DNA of 64,000 nucleotides from Chloroflexi bacterium GWB2_49_20. GTDB taxonomy: Bacteria > Chloroflexota > Anaerolineae > Anaerolineales > Villigracilaceae. Below the pieces are notes generated by a model, which had not been told where the DNA came from, ran no database searches, and worked only from the letters and a program-made list of their open reading frames with translations. Position numbers and translations under genes: made by a program. Every line of letters begins with the position of its first letter. Position 1 is the stretch's first letter. Positions 7,740 through 17,351 of the stretch are shown in pieces. The stretch spans positions 1 through 64,000 of the forward strand of contig MGMF01000026.1 of the NCBI GenBank assembly GCA_001796335.1. The letters are read 5' to 3'.

Positions 7740-9952
7740 CAGCCACCCTTTACACGCTGAGCTTCCAGGACATTGGGGATGTTTTCCATGCGGGAAAGAA
7801 GACGACTTAATTGGGCGATATCTTTTACTTCTATGATCAAACGAAGATCTGCCAGATTCTTGCTAACACGGACATTTACATCCAGTATATTTACAGATTC
7901 ACTTTCCAACAGGTTGGATAAATCACCCATCAATCCTTGCCGGTCATATGCCGAGACGCGGATTGAAACCGGGTAGGTGCGTACTTTTTCACCCCAGGAA
8001 ACTTTAATCAGTCTTTCGCGATCACGTATGCGTAGAATATTGGGGCAATCCATGCGGTGAACAGTGGCACCCCGACCCCGTGTGATATAACCTATAATTT
8101 CATCTCCGGGAGTTGGGTTACAACACTTGGCAAAATTGGTTAAAATATCTTTTAAACCGAGTACAGTGACAGCATCCGAAGAAGATGACTCGCTGGTGGG
8201 GGGCACAACAACCAATGAGTCATCACTCTCTTTTGCTTCCAGAAGAAAATTTATGGTTCGGACAATTGACAAATCCCCACAACCTATGGACAAATACAAT
8301 TCTTCCAGGCTGCGATTCAACTTACTGGCCAATTCTTGCAAAGTTCTTTCGTCCGGTTCCTGCATACCCAGACGGACAATCTCCCGGGTCAACATTAGTT
8401 TGCCCTGTTGCTCATTTTGCTCACGGTCTTGTTTCTTAAACCAGGCTCGAATTTTTGAACGAGCGCGCTGAGTCCTGACCAAACCCAGGCTTGAATTGAG
8501 CCAGTCACGGCTGGGACCACCTTGCTTGGCGGCCAGGATTTCCACCTGGTCACCGGTTTTTAGTTCATGATCCAGGGGTACCAGTTTTCCGTTTATTTTT
8601 GCGCCCCGGCAATGGTTTCCAACATCTGTATGAACATGATATGCGAAATCGATGGGGGTGGAACCAGCAGGAAGATCAATGATATCTCCGCGAGGAGTAA
8701 AGACATAAACCCGATCTTTGAAGACATCCGTTTTCATGCTATCTACAAATTCCTGGGCATCATCTACGTCGGTCCGCCACTCCATCATTTTGCGCAGCCA
8801 ATTGATGCGTTCGTCATACTTGGCTGGCTGCCCACCTTCTTTGTATCTCCAGTGGGCTGCAATCCCAAATTCCGCACTTTGATCCATTTCCTGGGTACGG
8901 ATTTGAACTTCAACAGGTTTGCCGTCATCGTAAATTACAACCGTATGCAGGGATTGATAAAAATTATCCTTGGGTGCGGCTATGTAGTCATCAAACTCAT
9001 TGGGGATTGGGCGCCAATGAGTGTGTATGATACCCAAGGTGGAATAACAAGCCGGGACATCTGATACGATGATACGAACTGCCCTAATATCGCGAACCAA
9101 CTCAAAGGGTTTACCCTTCTCCACCATTTTTTTATATATGGAATAAATATGTTTTGGCCGGCCTGATATCTCGACTTTTATATTATTTTCAGCCAGGATA
9201 TGGGTCAGATTTTCGACAATCTGCTGGACTTGTGATTCGCGATTTTCCCTTCGTTCAGATAATTGTTCGGCTATTTCTTTGTATTTTTCAGGTTGGGCAT
9301 ACCGAAAAGCCAGGTCTTCCAATTCCCACTTAATTTGCCAAATCCCCAAGCGATTGGCCAGAGGAGCGAAAATATCCAGGGTCTCTTGAGCAATTCGTTT
9401 GCGTTTCTTTTCCGGGAAAAAACCCAGGGTACGCATATTATGGAGACGATCGGCAAGCTTGATCAGGATGACACGGACGTCTTCACCCATGGCGAGGAAA
9501 GTCTTGCGAAGTGTTTCAATGGTCAGTTCATGTTTGCGATTCCGAATGTTGGTTTCTGTTTCAGCAATGGAAGATTGTTTTTCAGATAGAAAATCCTCTC
9601 CTGCACGAGAGACGCGCGGCAGATGAGTCAATTTTGTGACCCCGTCCACCAGATTTGCAACTGTATCCCCAAAATCCCGCCTGACATCATCCAAAGAAAT
9701 TAGCGTATCCTCCACCGTGTCATGCAACAAGCCGGCTGCAATAACATCTGATGGCATACCCATCTCTACCAGAATGGAAGCTACTGCAAGGCAATGATTA
9801 ATATATGGTTCACCTGAAGCCCGCTTTTGGCCTTCATGGGATTTTTCAGCTGTTTTGTACGCGCGTTGAACAAGTTCCCGTTCAAAGTTGCTGAAATTAT
9901 CAGGAAGAAGTTTGGATAGCTCTTGAAAATTTAGTGGTGTTGCAGATTTCAT
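7739..9952 (-). CDS. rel: RelA/SpoT-family (p)ppGpp synthetase/hydrolase
   Basis: This 737-residue bifunctional alarmone enzyme carries an HD hydrolase domain (NHCLAVASILVEMG and LLHDTVEDT, about residues 50-200), the synthetase domain (RDIRAVRIIV and NFYQSLHTVV, about 240-350), a TGS domain (VFTPRGDIIDLPAGSTPIDF, about 405-465) and a C-terminal ACT domain ending near residue 735. All HD and synthetase landmarks appear intact, so both activities are expected. Rel sets (p)ppGpp during starvation and binds ribosomes through its C-terminal half. Its stop codon overlaps the start of moeA. Confidence 0.96.
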   Translation of the reverse strand: MKSATPLNFQELSKLLPDNFSNFERELVQRAYKTAEKSHEGQKRASGEPYINHCLAVASILVEMGMPSDVIAAGLLHDTVEDTLISLDDVRRDFGDTVANLVDGVTKLTHLPRVSRAGEDFLSEKQSSIAETETNIRNRKHELTIETLRKTFLAMGEDVRVILIKLADRLHNMRTLGFFPEKKRKRIAQETLDIFAPLANRLGIWQIKWELEDLAFRYAQPEKYKEIAEQLSERRENRESQVQQIVENLTHILAENNIKVEISGRPKHIYSIYKKMVEKGKPFELVRDIRAVRIIVSDVPACYSTLGIIHTHWRPIPNEFDDYIAAPKDNFYQSLHTVVIYDDGKPVEVQIRTQEMDQSAEFGIAAHWRYKEGGQPAKYDERINWLRKMMEWRTDVDDAQEFVDSMKTDVFKDRVYVFTPRGDIIDLPAGSTPIDFAYHVHTDVGNHCRGAKINGKLVPLDHELKTGDQVEILAAKQGGPSRDWLNSSLGLVRTQRARSKIRAWFKKQDREQNEQQGKLMLTREIVRLGMQEPDERTLQELASKLNRSLEELYLSIGCGDLSIVRTINFLLEAKESDDSLVVVPPTSESSSSDAVTVLGLKDILTNFAKCCNPTPGDEIIGYITRGRGATVHRMDCPNILRIRDRERLIKVSWGEKVRTYPVSIRVSAYDRQGLMGDLSNLLESESVNILDVNVRVSKNLADLRLIIEVKDIAQLSRLLSRMENIPNVLEAQRVKGG

Positions 9953-9986
9953 AAGAACTCTTTATAAATGCATTTGATTTCTTTTA

Positions 9987-10802
9987 TTAAGGCCAGGGAA
10001 CCTGGACTGGATCGGTGTAACCATGTTTTTCCACCACGTAAAGCAAAGCGGAAGATGGAGTGTTGCAGCCAATTTCATCTGTAAATGTATAGGTGGGAAT
10101 ATTTGTTTGAACTGCCTGCCAGGTCAGAACCCCATTCTGACATAAGTTGGCTTCGATCAAGTAACCGCGATCATCATCTTCTGTCATTCGGACTGGTTCC
10201 CATGTGATTGTCACTTCATTGCCAGAGCGCTTTGCATAAACAAGTTGTACTGGTCCATAAAGCGTGGAATGCGGTAGTTTAACCGATTTAACCCATACAG
10301 TAAATACATCCCCCTGGATATCGAGCATCGAAGCTGCCACCCAGCATTGGTATTTGATGGTTTCAGGTTGAACCCACAGCCAGGTACCGGATGTATTTCT
10401 GCCCCAAATTTCCACTTTATCGCCTGCATATAAACCAGCTGCAAAAAGGTAAGCGGTGGCTGGTCCATAACGGCAATTGGCTTGTTGCAGGACAACACCA
10501 TCCGGGAAATCAAATGTTGGAGTTAGTGTAATTGAGGGTGTGTTTGTGATTGAGGGCGTGATGGTAACCGTGGATGTAATGGTGTTCGTGGGTGTCAGGG
10601 TAATTGTGGATGTTAATGTAGGGGTGCTTGTTTTGGTGGGAGTTTTGGCTGGCAAGTATGTTGGTGTGGGAGGAGGCAGGATCGTGTTGCAAGATTGGAG
10701 AACACCGGAGATTCCAAATATTAAGAATAGAGTTGCGAACCAACCATTGTACTTCCTAGAAGATGTTGTCTTGCAATTATGGAAACAATTGCCACTTATC
10801 AA
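9987..10802 (-). CDS. Thr/Pro-rich surface lipoprotein with SH3-like and Fn3-like regions
   Basis: From the TTG at 10802 (AGGAG six bases upstream) the product has 271 residues. It begins with a lipoprotein signal peptide ending LQSC (Cys38). A low-complexity Thr/Pro/Ser linker with repeats such as TPSITNTPS and ITLTPT follows. Next comes a compact domain with CRYGPATAYLF and WGRNTSGTWLWVQ, resembling a bacterial SH3 domain, and then a beta-rich C-terminus resembling fibronectin type III. It is probably anchored outside the membrane. The frame stays open to 11039, but that extension overlaps the divergent ybaK and lacks a sensible leader. The function is unknown. Confidence 0.7.
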   Translation of the reverse strand: MISGNCFHNCKTTSSRKYNGWFATLFLIFGISGVLQSCNTILPPPTPTYLPAKTPTKTSTPTLTSTITLTPTNTITSTVTITPSITNTPSITLTPTFDFPDGVVLQQANCRYGPATAYLFAAGLYAGDKVEIWGRNTSGTWLWVQPETIKYQCWVAASMLDIQGDVFTVWVKSVKLPHSTLYGPVQLVYAKRSGNEVTITWEPVRMTEDDDRGYLIEANLCQNGVLTWQAVQTNIPTYTFTDEIGCNTPSSALLYVVEKHGYTDPVQVPWP

Positions 10803-10988
10803 ACGATTCTCCTGCAGATGTAGATAGGCGGTAAATATAAACCACATGACTGGATTGGGCAATATCCATGTAAAATTATACGTGTTTCTATTGGTTTGCT
10901 TCACAAAAGGAGGCCAACATCCCATCAATAACGGGCAATTGGCAGAATCTTTAATGAGTCCTAAAAATGAAAAAGGTGAAAGGCTTCG

Positions 10989-11480
10989 ATGGTAAATAAT
11001 GTAACCCGCTTGTTGGACGCGAAAAAAATCCCATATCAAGTTTTCTCTCTGCCCAAAGAAAAACTTGGGGCACAGGAAACAGCAAGATTATTGAATGTAC
11101 CGATAGAGCTTGTATATAAAACCATTGTTGCCGTCAGACCAAAACCGGGCAAACCCATTCTGGCGGTAATCCCCGGGAATCACCAGGTGGACCTGAAAGC
11201 GCTGGCACAAATATTGAATGAAAAGAAAGTAAGTTTACCTACTGAAAGAGAAGCAGAAACTCTGACTGGATTACAGGCTGGGGGTATCTCTCCATTGGCA
11301 TTGATCAACAAAGGTTTTCAGGTGCTGATTGATTCGCAAGCGGAAAAGCTGACAGAAATCCATATTTCAGGAGGTCAGCGAGGCGTGAATATTCGACTGT
11401 CTGTATCTGGTCTGGCTGGATTGACCCGGGCACGGTTCGGCAACATCAGTCAACCTATGCAACCCGATGGACAATCATGA
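10989..11480 (+). CDS. ybaK: YbaK/EbsC-family aminoacyl-tRNA deacylase
   Basis: The 163-residue protein has the normal size for YbaK. The family hydrolyses mischarged Cys-tRNA(Pro) or related species as a trans-editing factor. It shows the N-terminal TRLLDAKKIPYQVFSLP, the core VYKTIVA with its conserved Lys, PGNHQVDLKALA, TGLQAGGISPLAL and a C-terminal ISGGQRGVNIRLS. The related prolyl-tRNA editing protein ProX is less likely given the TGLQAGGISPL segment. It is divergent from the lipoprotein gene and appears to be a single-gene unit. Confidence 0.9.
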   Translation: MVNNVTRLLDAKKIPYQVFSLPKEKLGAQETARLLNVPIELVYKTIVAVRPKPGKPILAVIPGNHQVDLKALAQILNEKKVSLPTEREAETLTGLQAGGISPLALINKGFQVLIDSQAEKLTEIHISGGQRGVNIRLSVSGLAGLTRARFGNISQPMQPDGQS

Positions 11481-11512
11481 CGCGAAGCGAAGAGGATCGA
11501 TAACATACAACA

Positions 11513-12010
11513 TCAGGAATCAAATTCACCAATTTGCGTTCCGTTGACCCAAATGGAATAAAGCCCTGTTGGGAAACTACCCAACGGAATGTTTACGTCA
11601 AACGCTTGCAGCATTTGTATACAAATTATATTGGGATCAACGACAGAAAATACTTCGATTTGGATGCGCTTCTCCGCATCGGGTTGGGCAATATCCACTC
11701 GAAGCTGGTGACAGGGCGTAGGCAGCGATCCCTGCAGGTAGACACTGATCTGCACCGGATAACTCTCCATGATATTGATTTTTGAAGAATCCAGAAATGC
11801 ATTTGCACGAGATAATTTTGCATCGCCAGCTTGAGGGGAATAAGGATTAGGAAGATTTGTTCCAAATGCTATCATCGGTTCCTCGATTTCAGATAAAGAC
11901 GTTGAATTGGGGCTTATAGTTGGTGTATTCTCCGGGAGAAGAGTGGAGTCAGGGGATGAACTACAAGCAGCTATAAGGATACAACCGAATAGAAGAGCAA
12001 AATTTCGCAT
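11513..12010 (-). CDS. Small predicted lipoprotein
   Basis: A 165-residue protein whose first 16 residues form a lipoprotein signal peptide with the lipobox IAAC. A Ser/Thr/Pro-rich stretch follows, then a beta-rich domain of about 110 residues containing the segment VQISVYLQGSLPTPCHQLRV. The two cysteines in PTPCHQ and NIICIQ could form a disulfide. No named family is recognised. It is convergent with ybaK and lies upstream, with respect to its own strand, of nothing closely spaced, so it is probably transcribed alone. Confidence 0.7.
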   Translation of the reverse strand: MRNFALLFGCILIAACSSSPDSTLLPENTPTISPNSTSLSEIEEPMIAFGTNLPNPYSPQAGDAKLSRANAFLDSSKINIMESYPVQISVYLQGSLPTPCHQLRVDIAQPDAEKRIQIEVFSVVDPNIICIQMLQAFDVNIPLGSFPTGLYSIWVNGTQIGEFDS

Positions 12011-12154
12011 GGTAATATCTCCATCTATATTTTATACATCTATTTGTAACTTTTCAAAAAAACTTCCTGAATTATTGAAAAGATACATCCATCTAATGAC
12101 GTAAGATAGATAAAAAAGTTGCATTGAGTACATCTGTGCGCTGAGTTCCAAGGA

Positions 12155-13606
12155 TCATCCTTTAATGACCACAACGGGCATCAGGCGGGCTACTTTTCGG
12201 GCAATATCCACTTTGGTCACTGTTTCCACCACCATATCAACATCTTTATATGCCTGGGGTGCTTCTTCTGCCAATTCAGACATTGAACCCGCCTGTACAT
12301 GGATGCCTCGATCTTCCAATTCCAAGCGCAGTCGATTTCCGTGGATCTCTTTTTTGGCCTGTGAGCGCGACATTACCCGTCTGGCACCGTGACAGGATGA
12401 ACCAAATGAACGCAGCATACTGGTCCGGGTTCCAACCAACACCCATGACGCTGTTCCCATGCTTCCTGGAACCAGTACAGGTTGACCGATTTCCTGATAT
12501 TCTGGCGGCAAACCAGGAGCGCCCGGTCCAAAAGCACGGGTGGCGCCTTTGCGATGGACGCAAACTTTCAGACGACGACCTTCCACTTCATGGAATTCCA
12601 ACTTTCCCATGTTATGGGCAATATCATAAACCTGGTGTAACTGCCAATCCTTAAAATGACCGGCAAATACATCCACAAATGCCTGGCGGGCAGCGTGGGC
12701 AAGTAATTGACGGTTTGCAAAAGCAAAATTTGCGGCTGCCCGCATAGCCCCCAGGTAGGCAACGCCTTCCGGTGAGTCCATTGGTGCGCAGACAAGTTCA
12801 CGGTCAGGGACCTTGATGCCATATCGTTGGATGGCTGTCTGAAATTCTTGTACATAATCGCTGCAAATTTGATGCCCCAGTCCACGAGATCCGCAATGAA
12901 TCTGAACTGCCAACATGCCCGTATGCAAACCCATGGTAGAGGCGGCTTTTTCATTGAAAATTTCATCCACAACATCCACTTCAATAAAATGGTTGCCAGC
13001 TCCCAGGGACCCGAGTTGGGATTTGCCACGTTTTCTGGCGCGGTCACTCACTTTTTCCGGTTTGGCACCTGTGAGCATGCCATTCTCCTCGGTCCTCCTC
13101 AAGTCGGTTTCGTTGGCATAGCCATTCTTGAATGCCCAATGAGAACCCTCTTTCAGGACGTGATCCAGTTCTGGTAATGCCAGGTTTACAATTCCGTCCG
13201 TACCAACCCCACTTGGGCATAGTTGGTTCAAGCGTACTGACAACATTTCCAGGTATGGTAATGCAGCCTCGGCTTCGATCGATGAAGCCAGCAATCGCAC
13301 CCCACAGTTGATATCATAGCCAATGGCTCTCGGAGAAATGACTCCATTAGGAAATTCGGTAGCAGCCACTCCCCCGATTGGAAATCCATATCCCTGGTGC
13401 ATATCGGGCATAATGGTCACTGCACCCACCAATCCCGGGAGGGTGGCAGCGTTGATGGCCTGTTCAAGGGATCTATCATCCAAGCTATTTTCAAGCATCT
13501 CATGCGTGGAAAATATTCTAACCGGGACGCGCATATCGTTACGGAAAGATTTGGGGATCTCCCATTCATAAGCGCTGATTCGTGTTAAGTCTTGGATGCG
13601 GACCAT
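12155..13606 (-). CDS. rtcB: RNA-splicing ligase RtcB
   Basis: RtcB joins RNA 2',3'-cyclic phosphate (or 3'-phosphate) ends to 5'-OH ends using GTP and Mn2+. The 483-residue protein has the complete family set: [28 protein letters not shown] with the metal-binding Cys, [19 protein letters not shown] and [13 protein letters not shown] with the histidine that becomes guanylylated. The C-terminal SYKDV-like segment APQAYKDVD is also present. The archease gene lies 18 bases upstream on the same strand. That pairing is established for RtcB, whose archease partner supports multiple turnover. Likely roles are RNA repair or tRNA healing. Confidence 0.97.
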   Translation of the reverse strand: MVRIQDLTRISAYEWEIPKSFRNDMRVPVRIFSTHEMLENSLDDRSLEQAINAATLPGLVGAVTIMPDMHQGYGFPIGGVAATEFPNGVISPRAIGYDINCGVRLLASSIEAEAALPYLEMLSVRLNQLCPSGVGTDGIVNLALPELDHVLKEGSHWAFKNGYANETDLRRTEENGMLTGAKPEKVSDRARKRGKSQLGSLGAGNHFIEVDVVDEIFNEKAASTMGLHTGMLAVQIHCGSRGLGHQICSDYVQEFQTAIQRYGIKVPDRELVCAPMDSPEGVAYLGAMRAAANFAFANRQLLAHAARQAFVDVFAGHFKDWQLHQVYDIAHNMGKLEFHEVEGRRLKVCVHRKGATRAFGPGAPGLPPEYQEIGQPVLVPGSMGTASWVLVGTRTSMLRSFGSSCHGARRVMSRSQAKKEIHGNRLRLELEDRGIHVQAGSMSELAEEAPQAYKDVDMVVETVTKVDIARKVARLMPVVVIKG

Positions 13607-13624
13607 AAAACCTCCGTCCGGGTT

Positions 13625-14023
13625 TCAGACATCAAAAACTATCTCCACCTGGTACCCCTGATTGGATTGCTTGATCTCCAGGTTATGGAAAGTGACTGCT
13701 TTGATCTGTCTTTGAATTGAAGTGATATTGGACCCTTCCATTTTGACAGCAAATCCACCATCACTCAGCTTAAAATAAAAGGAGTCAAATATCAACTCCT
13801 CTTGTTCTGTGCAATATAATAATTCGCTTAGAAAAGATACCAACTGGGACTCCAGGTTGGTTTGATATGTGGAAAACTCATATATTCGCCGGGGAGTTTG
13901 AGAAGATTGGGCAGACATAAGCGCATACATTCCGCGCGCAGCTTCTTTGAATAGTGTTTCTATATTTTCTCCCCAAATCAACAACGCCCAATCTGCCGTA
14001 TGTTTTATTTCATTAAAGCCCAT
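13625..14023 (-). CDS. Archease (RtcB cofactor protein)
   Basis: This is a 132-residue archease. It begins FNEIKHTADWALLIWGENIETLF, which matches the start of the family and carries its acidic metal-ligand residues, and contains VSFLSELLYCTEQEELIFDSF. Archease speeds guanylylation of RtcB and broadens its nucleotide use. It is directly upstream of rtcB, which supports the assignment and suggests one transcript running from about 14040 leftwards. The closing DV motif of archeases is visible as VEIVFDV. Confidence 0.93.
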   Translation of the reverse strand: MGFNEIKHTADWALLIWGENIETLFKEAARGMYALMSAQSSQTPRRIYEFSTYQTNLESQLVSFLSELLYCTEQEELIFDSFYFKLSDGGFAVKMEGSNITSIQRQIKAVTFHNLEIKQSNQGYQVEIVFDV

Positions 14024-14472
14024 ATAAACATTGTAACATTTTGCAAACGGTTAACACTTTGCAAAATTGACGAAATTTAGAACATGGGGATTGCACGGAT
14101 CATGCGGATTTTCGTTGATATTTTTTATTTGGTTTGGATGAAAAGGTTAACCCACAATAAATGCGGGTAGATTAGGACTGATAATTACCTAAAGGGGGTG
14201 AAGGACATTTTGTCCATTTTTGTTTTACAGTGTACTGCAATAACAAAACACATTTCAGATATTTATACAAGCAGCAGTAGAAAAATCTGTGTAAATCCGT
14301 AAAATCTGCATCATCCGCGTCCCAATTTCACTATATTCGTCAAACTGTCAGGTAGTTGGTCATTTTTTAATAATAAGAACGCCCACTACCATGGGTTTAA
14401 TATTGCCCTAGTGTGGGATGGGAGGAAAATGCTATAAGGTCTTTGGATGTTGTGTAAGTTCAGGCTTTGGAG
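14024..14472. other. 449-base intergenic spacer with a low-complexity repeat motif
   Basis: No coding frame is convincing here. The spacer contains the tract 14282-14328, made of near-repeats of the type ATCTGTGTAAATCCGT and ATCTGCATCATCCGCGT. In my experience this style of tract recurs in intergenic spacers of many environmental bacteria; I cannot test that here. It also contains the promoter of the archease gene, presumably near 14030-14080. Nothing else is recognised. Confidence 0.5.
14282..14328. repeat. Degenerate tandem tract (ATCYGYRTNATCCGY-like units)
   Basis: Three imperfect units follow one another: AAATCTGTGTAAATCCGT, AAAATCTGCATCATCCGC and GTCCCAATTT. Each contains the core ATC(T/C)G. 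The reverse strand reads ACGCGGATGATGCAGATT and onwards. It is non-coding and its function is unknown. Confidence 0.45.
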
Positions 14473-14904
14473 TTATTTATCCCTGTAGCGCGCAGGTTCA
14501 AATAAATGTGGGGCTTCAACATAAATGCCTGTACCGCTGACTGCAATTGTCCCATCAGGAAGCAGGATCTCCCCTGTGGCATATATTTTTCTTTCTTTTC
14601 GCTCAGTGAAACGAGCTTCCAGCTTCAGTGGTTGGCCAAGAGGTAAAGGGCGCTTGTATTTGATCTCAAGGTTGACAACTGCCACATTAAAACCCGACCT
14701 CCAGACGGCTGCGCCCATGGCTTCATCCAATATTGCTGCTGAGGCTCCCCCGTGTGCATGCCCGGGAGGTCCCTGTTGCGACTGATCCAACACAAAATCA
14801 GAATGAATGGTATTCGCGTCATCTGAATACCAGCTTAAGCCGATCCCATGTGGATTGGATGACCCGCATACATAACAAACCCCATGATCTTCAATTTTCT
14901 TCAT
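14473..14904 (-). CDS. PaaI-type hotdog thioesterase
   Basis: The protein has 143 residues and a single hotdog fold with the motif GHAHGGASAAILDEAMG, in which HGG and the acidic residue correspond to the PaaI/acyl-CoA thioesterase active site. The N-terminus has CYVCGSSNPHGIGL, a CxxC stretch often found in this subgroup. The expected reaction is hydrolysis of a fatty or aromatic acyl-CoA, with the physiological thioester unknown. A further closing strand pair (LLPDGTIAVSGTGIYV) completes the fold. It is upstream of the recJ-containing strand block only in orientation and shows no linkage to it. Confidence 0.88.
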   Translation of the reverse strand: MKKIEDHGVCYVCGSSNPHGIGLSWYSDDANTIHSDFVLDQSQQGPPGHAHGGASAAILDEAMGAAVWRSGFNVAVVNLEIKYKRPLPLGQPLKLEARFTERKERKIYATGEILLPDGTIAVSGTGIYVEAPHLFEPARYRDK

Positions 14905-14981
14905 CTAAAATTTTTCCTTTGGCATTTATTCTATGAAATAATAATGCAAACAGCATAATTTTGGCTATGGTTAATTACCTT

Positions 14982-17300
14982 TCAAGGAAGCAGCATTTTT
15001 TTATCTGCACTGATAAAGTGAGTCCGATAAGCCAATGTTTCTTCCAGCAAACTTCTGACTTCATCCCAAATTCTGCCTGCCTGGATGGGATCTTTAAGAG
15101 AGGTACCCTTTTGTAATTTGATCTCATCACCCGCTTCTTGAGAAATGCTGACCTGTCCCTGGAAGATCATCCAACTTAACGCACTGTGTATGGTTCTTTC
15201 CCGTTGCGAAGTGGCAGCTGCAAGAGCAGAATAGGTAGTTATGCCCTTATGATGATTAAGTGAATATTTTACCAGGCCCATTAATTGCCCGATAAATGTC
15301 TCCGGTGCCACGGTTAAAGGTGACATTTTCAATAGAATAATTTGACCTGGTTTTACTATTTCCAATGCATTCTTAAATTCCTTTAGAGAGGCAGGGGGTG
15401 TCCAAATTGCAAAACAGGCGGATGGGATAAGTTCATTTCGATCAGCAATTTTAATGGTCGGATTTACCTTGTTTAATCTGTGTGTAAGGGAAGATTTTTC
15501 TTCACCCTCCATCCAAACAAGTGTTCCTCCAGGGAAGTTCTTTATTAAAGATAGAGAATCGTCATTATCCCGGTAGTCCACAATCTCGATATCGGATGCT
15601 TTTTTTTGAACTTGTTCATCAACAGAGACACGAAAATCAATAAACTCCATTTGTATCTGGCGTAGACCCTTCCAATCGCTTGCACGGAGATTATAGGCAA
15701 GATCAAACCTGCCTTCAGGCAGCTCTTCACCTCCAGCGTTCCACCATAATACGGTTTGTTGAGAACCGGTAGAATCTTCCACGAGGAATTTAATGTGGTC
15801 TTGATGATGCCCAATTTTAGAGGAATTTATGATTATTAGATCATTGGATGCCAGGACAGGTTTAGGATTCCCAGGACCAAATGGAGCAAGCTGCTCAATA
15901 GTATCTGCCAGATCCAGGTTGAGTTCATCCAGAGCATATACTTTATCGATCTGGATGACGTGCTCAATATCCATTTCCGGTTTCAGGGATGCGATGGTTT
16001 TTCCCAATACCCTTTGGAATTCGGCGATCTTATCAGAATCCATGGATAAACCAGCCGCCATGGGATGTCCACCAAAACTTAAGAGGAGATCCTTGTGATT
16101 GGCAATGGCTGCGGTTAAATTAATCCCTTCAATGGAACGGGCAGAACCTCGAGCTGGTTCGTCTGGTGGGTTGGATAACAGGATGACCGGGCGGTGGTAG
16201 CGATCCACCAGGCGGCTGGCAACTATGCCAATGATCCCGGATGGCCAGTCGGGATGTGCCAATACAATCAGTGGTTTTAATAATATGGATGGATCCTTTT
16301 GTATTTGGCTTTCTGTTGCTGCATATACCTGGCTGGTGAGAAGTTGACGTTGAGCATTCAGACCTTCCAGGATAGTGACTATGACCCTGGCACGCGAGGA
16401 ATCGGATGTTGTAAAAAATTCCACAGCGTCATTTGCATCCGCCAGGCGACCAAGCGCGTTCAGGCGAGGCGCGATGACAAAACCTATATGCTCCTCGGTC
16501 AGATGTTCTGGATTCAATTCTGCCGTATCCATTAAAATTTTCAAGCCCAAACGATGTGTGTTGCGTAAGGCTTCCAGGCCGCGTTGGACAAGATATCTGG
16601 TATCTCCCTGCAAAACTGCCAGATCAGCCACCAATCCGAGCGCAGCCAGGTCGAGATGCTTCTCAGCGGAGTTTAAGAGACCAAAACGGGAAAAGAGTTC
16701 TTCAGCCAGTTTGTAGGCAACCCCGGCGCCGGCGAGAGTTGCAAGCGGATGATCTACAGGGAGGAATTTGGGATTCGTTATGGCAACCGCCCGGGGCAAT
16801 TCGGGTGGCAGGTCATGATGGTCTGTGATGACTACATCCACACCCCGGGTATTGGCATATTCGATGGACTCGTGAGCACTAATGCCCGTATCGCATGTAA
16901 GAACCAGTTTTGTTCCATTCTCGATTATTTTAACGAGATACGGAATATTCAACCCATGACTTTCTGGAATACGAACCGGGATATGGTAAGTCACTCTGGC
17001 GCCCAGCTCCTGTAATGTCGATACAAGAATGGTTGTGGAGGTCTGCCCGTCGACATCAAAATCACCCCAGACACAGATGGATTCCCTGTTACGTATAGCA
17101 GATTCAACCCGATCAGCCACAGCTGTCAATCCCGTCAATTCGGTTGCAGGAGTTGGGTTGTAATGAGTGGGATCAAGAAAGGCAAGGATCTGTTGTTCAC
17201 TGACCAGACCCAGGCGACTCAATCTATCTGCGACGATGGGGTCCAGATCAGGCAAGGGAGATTCGAAATGATTGGGTTTGGGTTCTAACCAGGTGGACAT
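14982..17300 (-). CDS. recJ: Single-stranded-DNA-specific exonuclease RecJ
   Basis: RecJ degrades single-stranded DNA 5' to 3' in recombination and repair. The 772-residue protein has the DHH-family motifs: VWGDFDVDGQTSTTIL, LTCDTGISAHES, VVITDHHDLP and VAYKLAEELF in the N-terminal core. The DHHA1 region follows with PRLNALGRLADANDAVEFF and SFGGHPMAAGLS, and then the OB-type domain (DLADTIEQLAPFGPGNPKPVL). It is about 195 residues longer than E. coli RecJ and close to Firmicute forms. The C-terminal extension, after about residue 575, is of unclear function. Next to it lie a RecB-type nuclease and helicase genes, so the neighbourhood looks like recombinational repair. Confidence 0.95.
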   Translation of the reverse strand: MSTWLEPKPNHFESPLPDLDPIVADRLSRLGLVSEQQILAFLDPTHYNPTPATELTGLTAVADRVESAIRNRESICVWGDFDVDGQTSTTILVSTLQELGARVTYHIPVRIPESHGLNIPYLVKIIENGTKLVLTCDTGISAHESIEYANTRGVDVVITDHHDLPPELPRAVAITNPKFLPVDHPLATLAGAGVAYKLAEELFSRFGLLNSAEKHLDLAALGLVADLAVLQGDTRYLVQRGLEALRNTHRLGLKILMDTAELNPEHLTEEHIGFVIAPRLNALGRLADANDAVEFFTTSDSSRARVIVTILEGLNAQRQLLTSQVYAATESQIQKDPSILLKPLIVLAHPDWPSGIIGIVASRLVDRYHRPVILLSNPPDEPARGSARSIEGINLTAAIANHKDLLLSFGGHPMAAGLSMDSDKIAEFQRVLGKTIASLKPEMDIEHVIQIDKVYALDELNLDLADTIEQLAPFGPGNPKPVLASNDLIIINSSKIGHHQDHIKFLVEDSTGSQQTVLWWNAGGEELPEGRFDLAYNLRASDWKGLRQIQMEFIDFRVSVDEQVQKKASDIEIVDYRDNDDSLSLIKNFPGGTLVWMEGEEKSSLTHRLNKVNPTIKIADRNELIPSACFAIWTPPASLKEFKNALEIVKPGQIILLKMSPLTVAPETFIGQLMGLVKYSLNHHKGITTYSALAAATSQRERTIHSALSWMIFQGQVSISQEAGDEIKLQKGTSLKDPIQAGRIWDEVRSLLEETLAYRTHFISADKKMLLP

Positions 17301-17351
17301 AAAGTTTTAATAGTGTTGATAAAGTTAATTGATAGTGATTTTCTATAAAGG

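Noticed and set aside
10520-10660. CRISPR-like or satellite repeats
   Set aside because: The repeats are the Thr/Pro-rich linker of a lipoprotein gene (codon repeats), with no regular spacer-repeat alternation.
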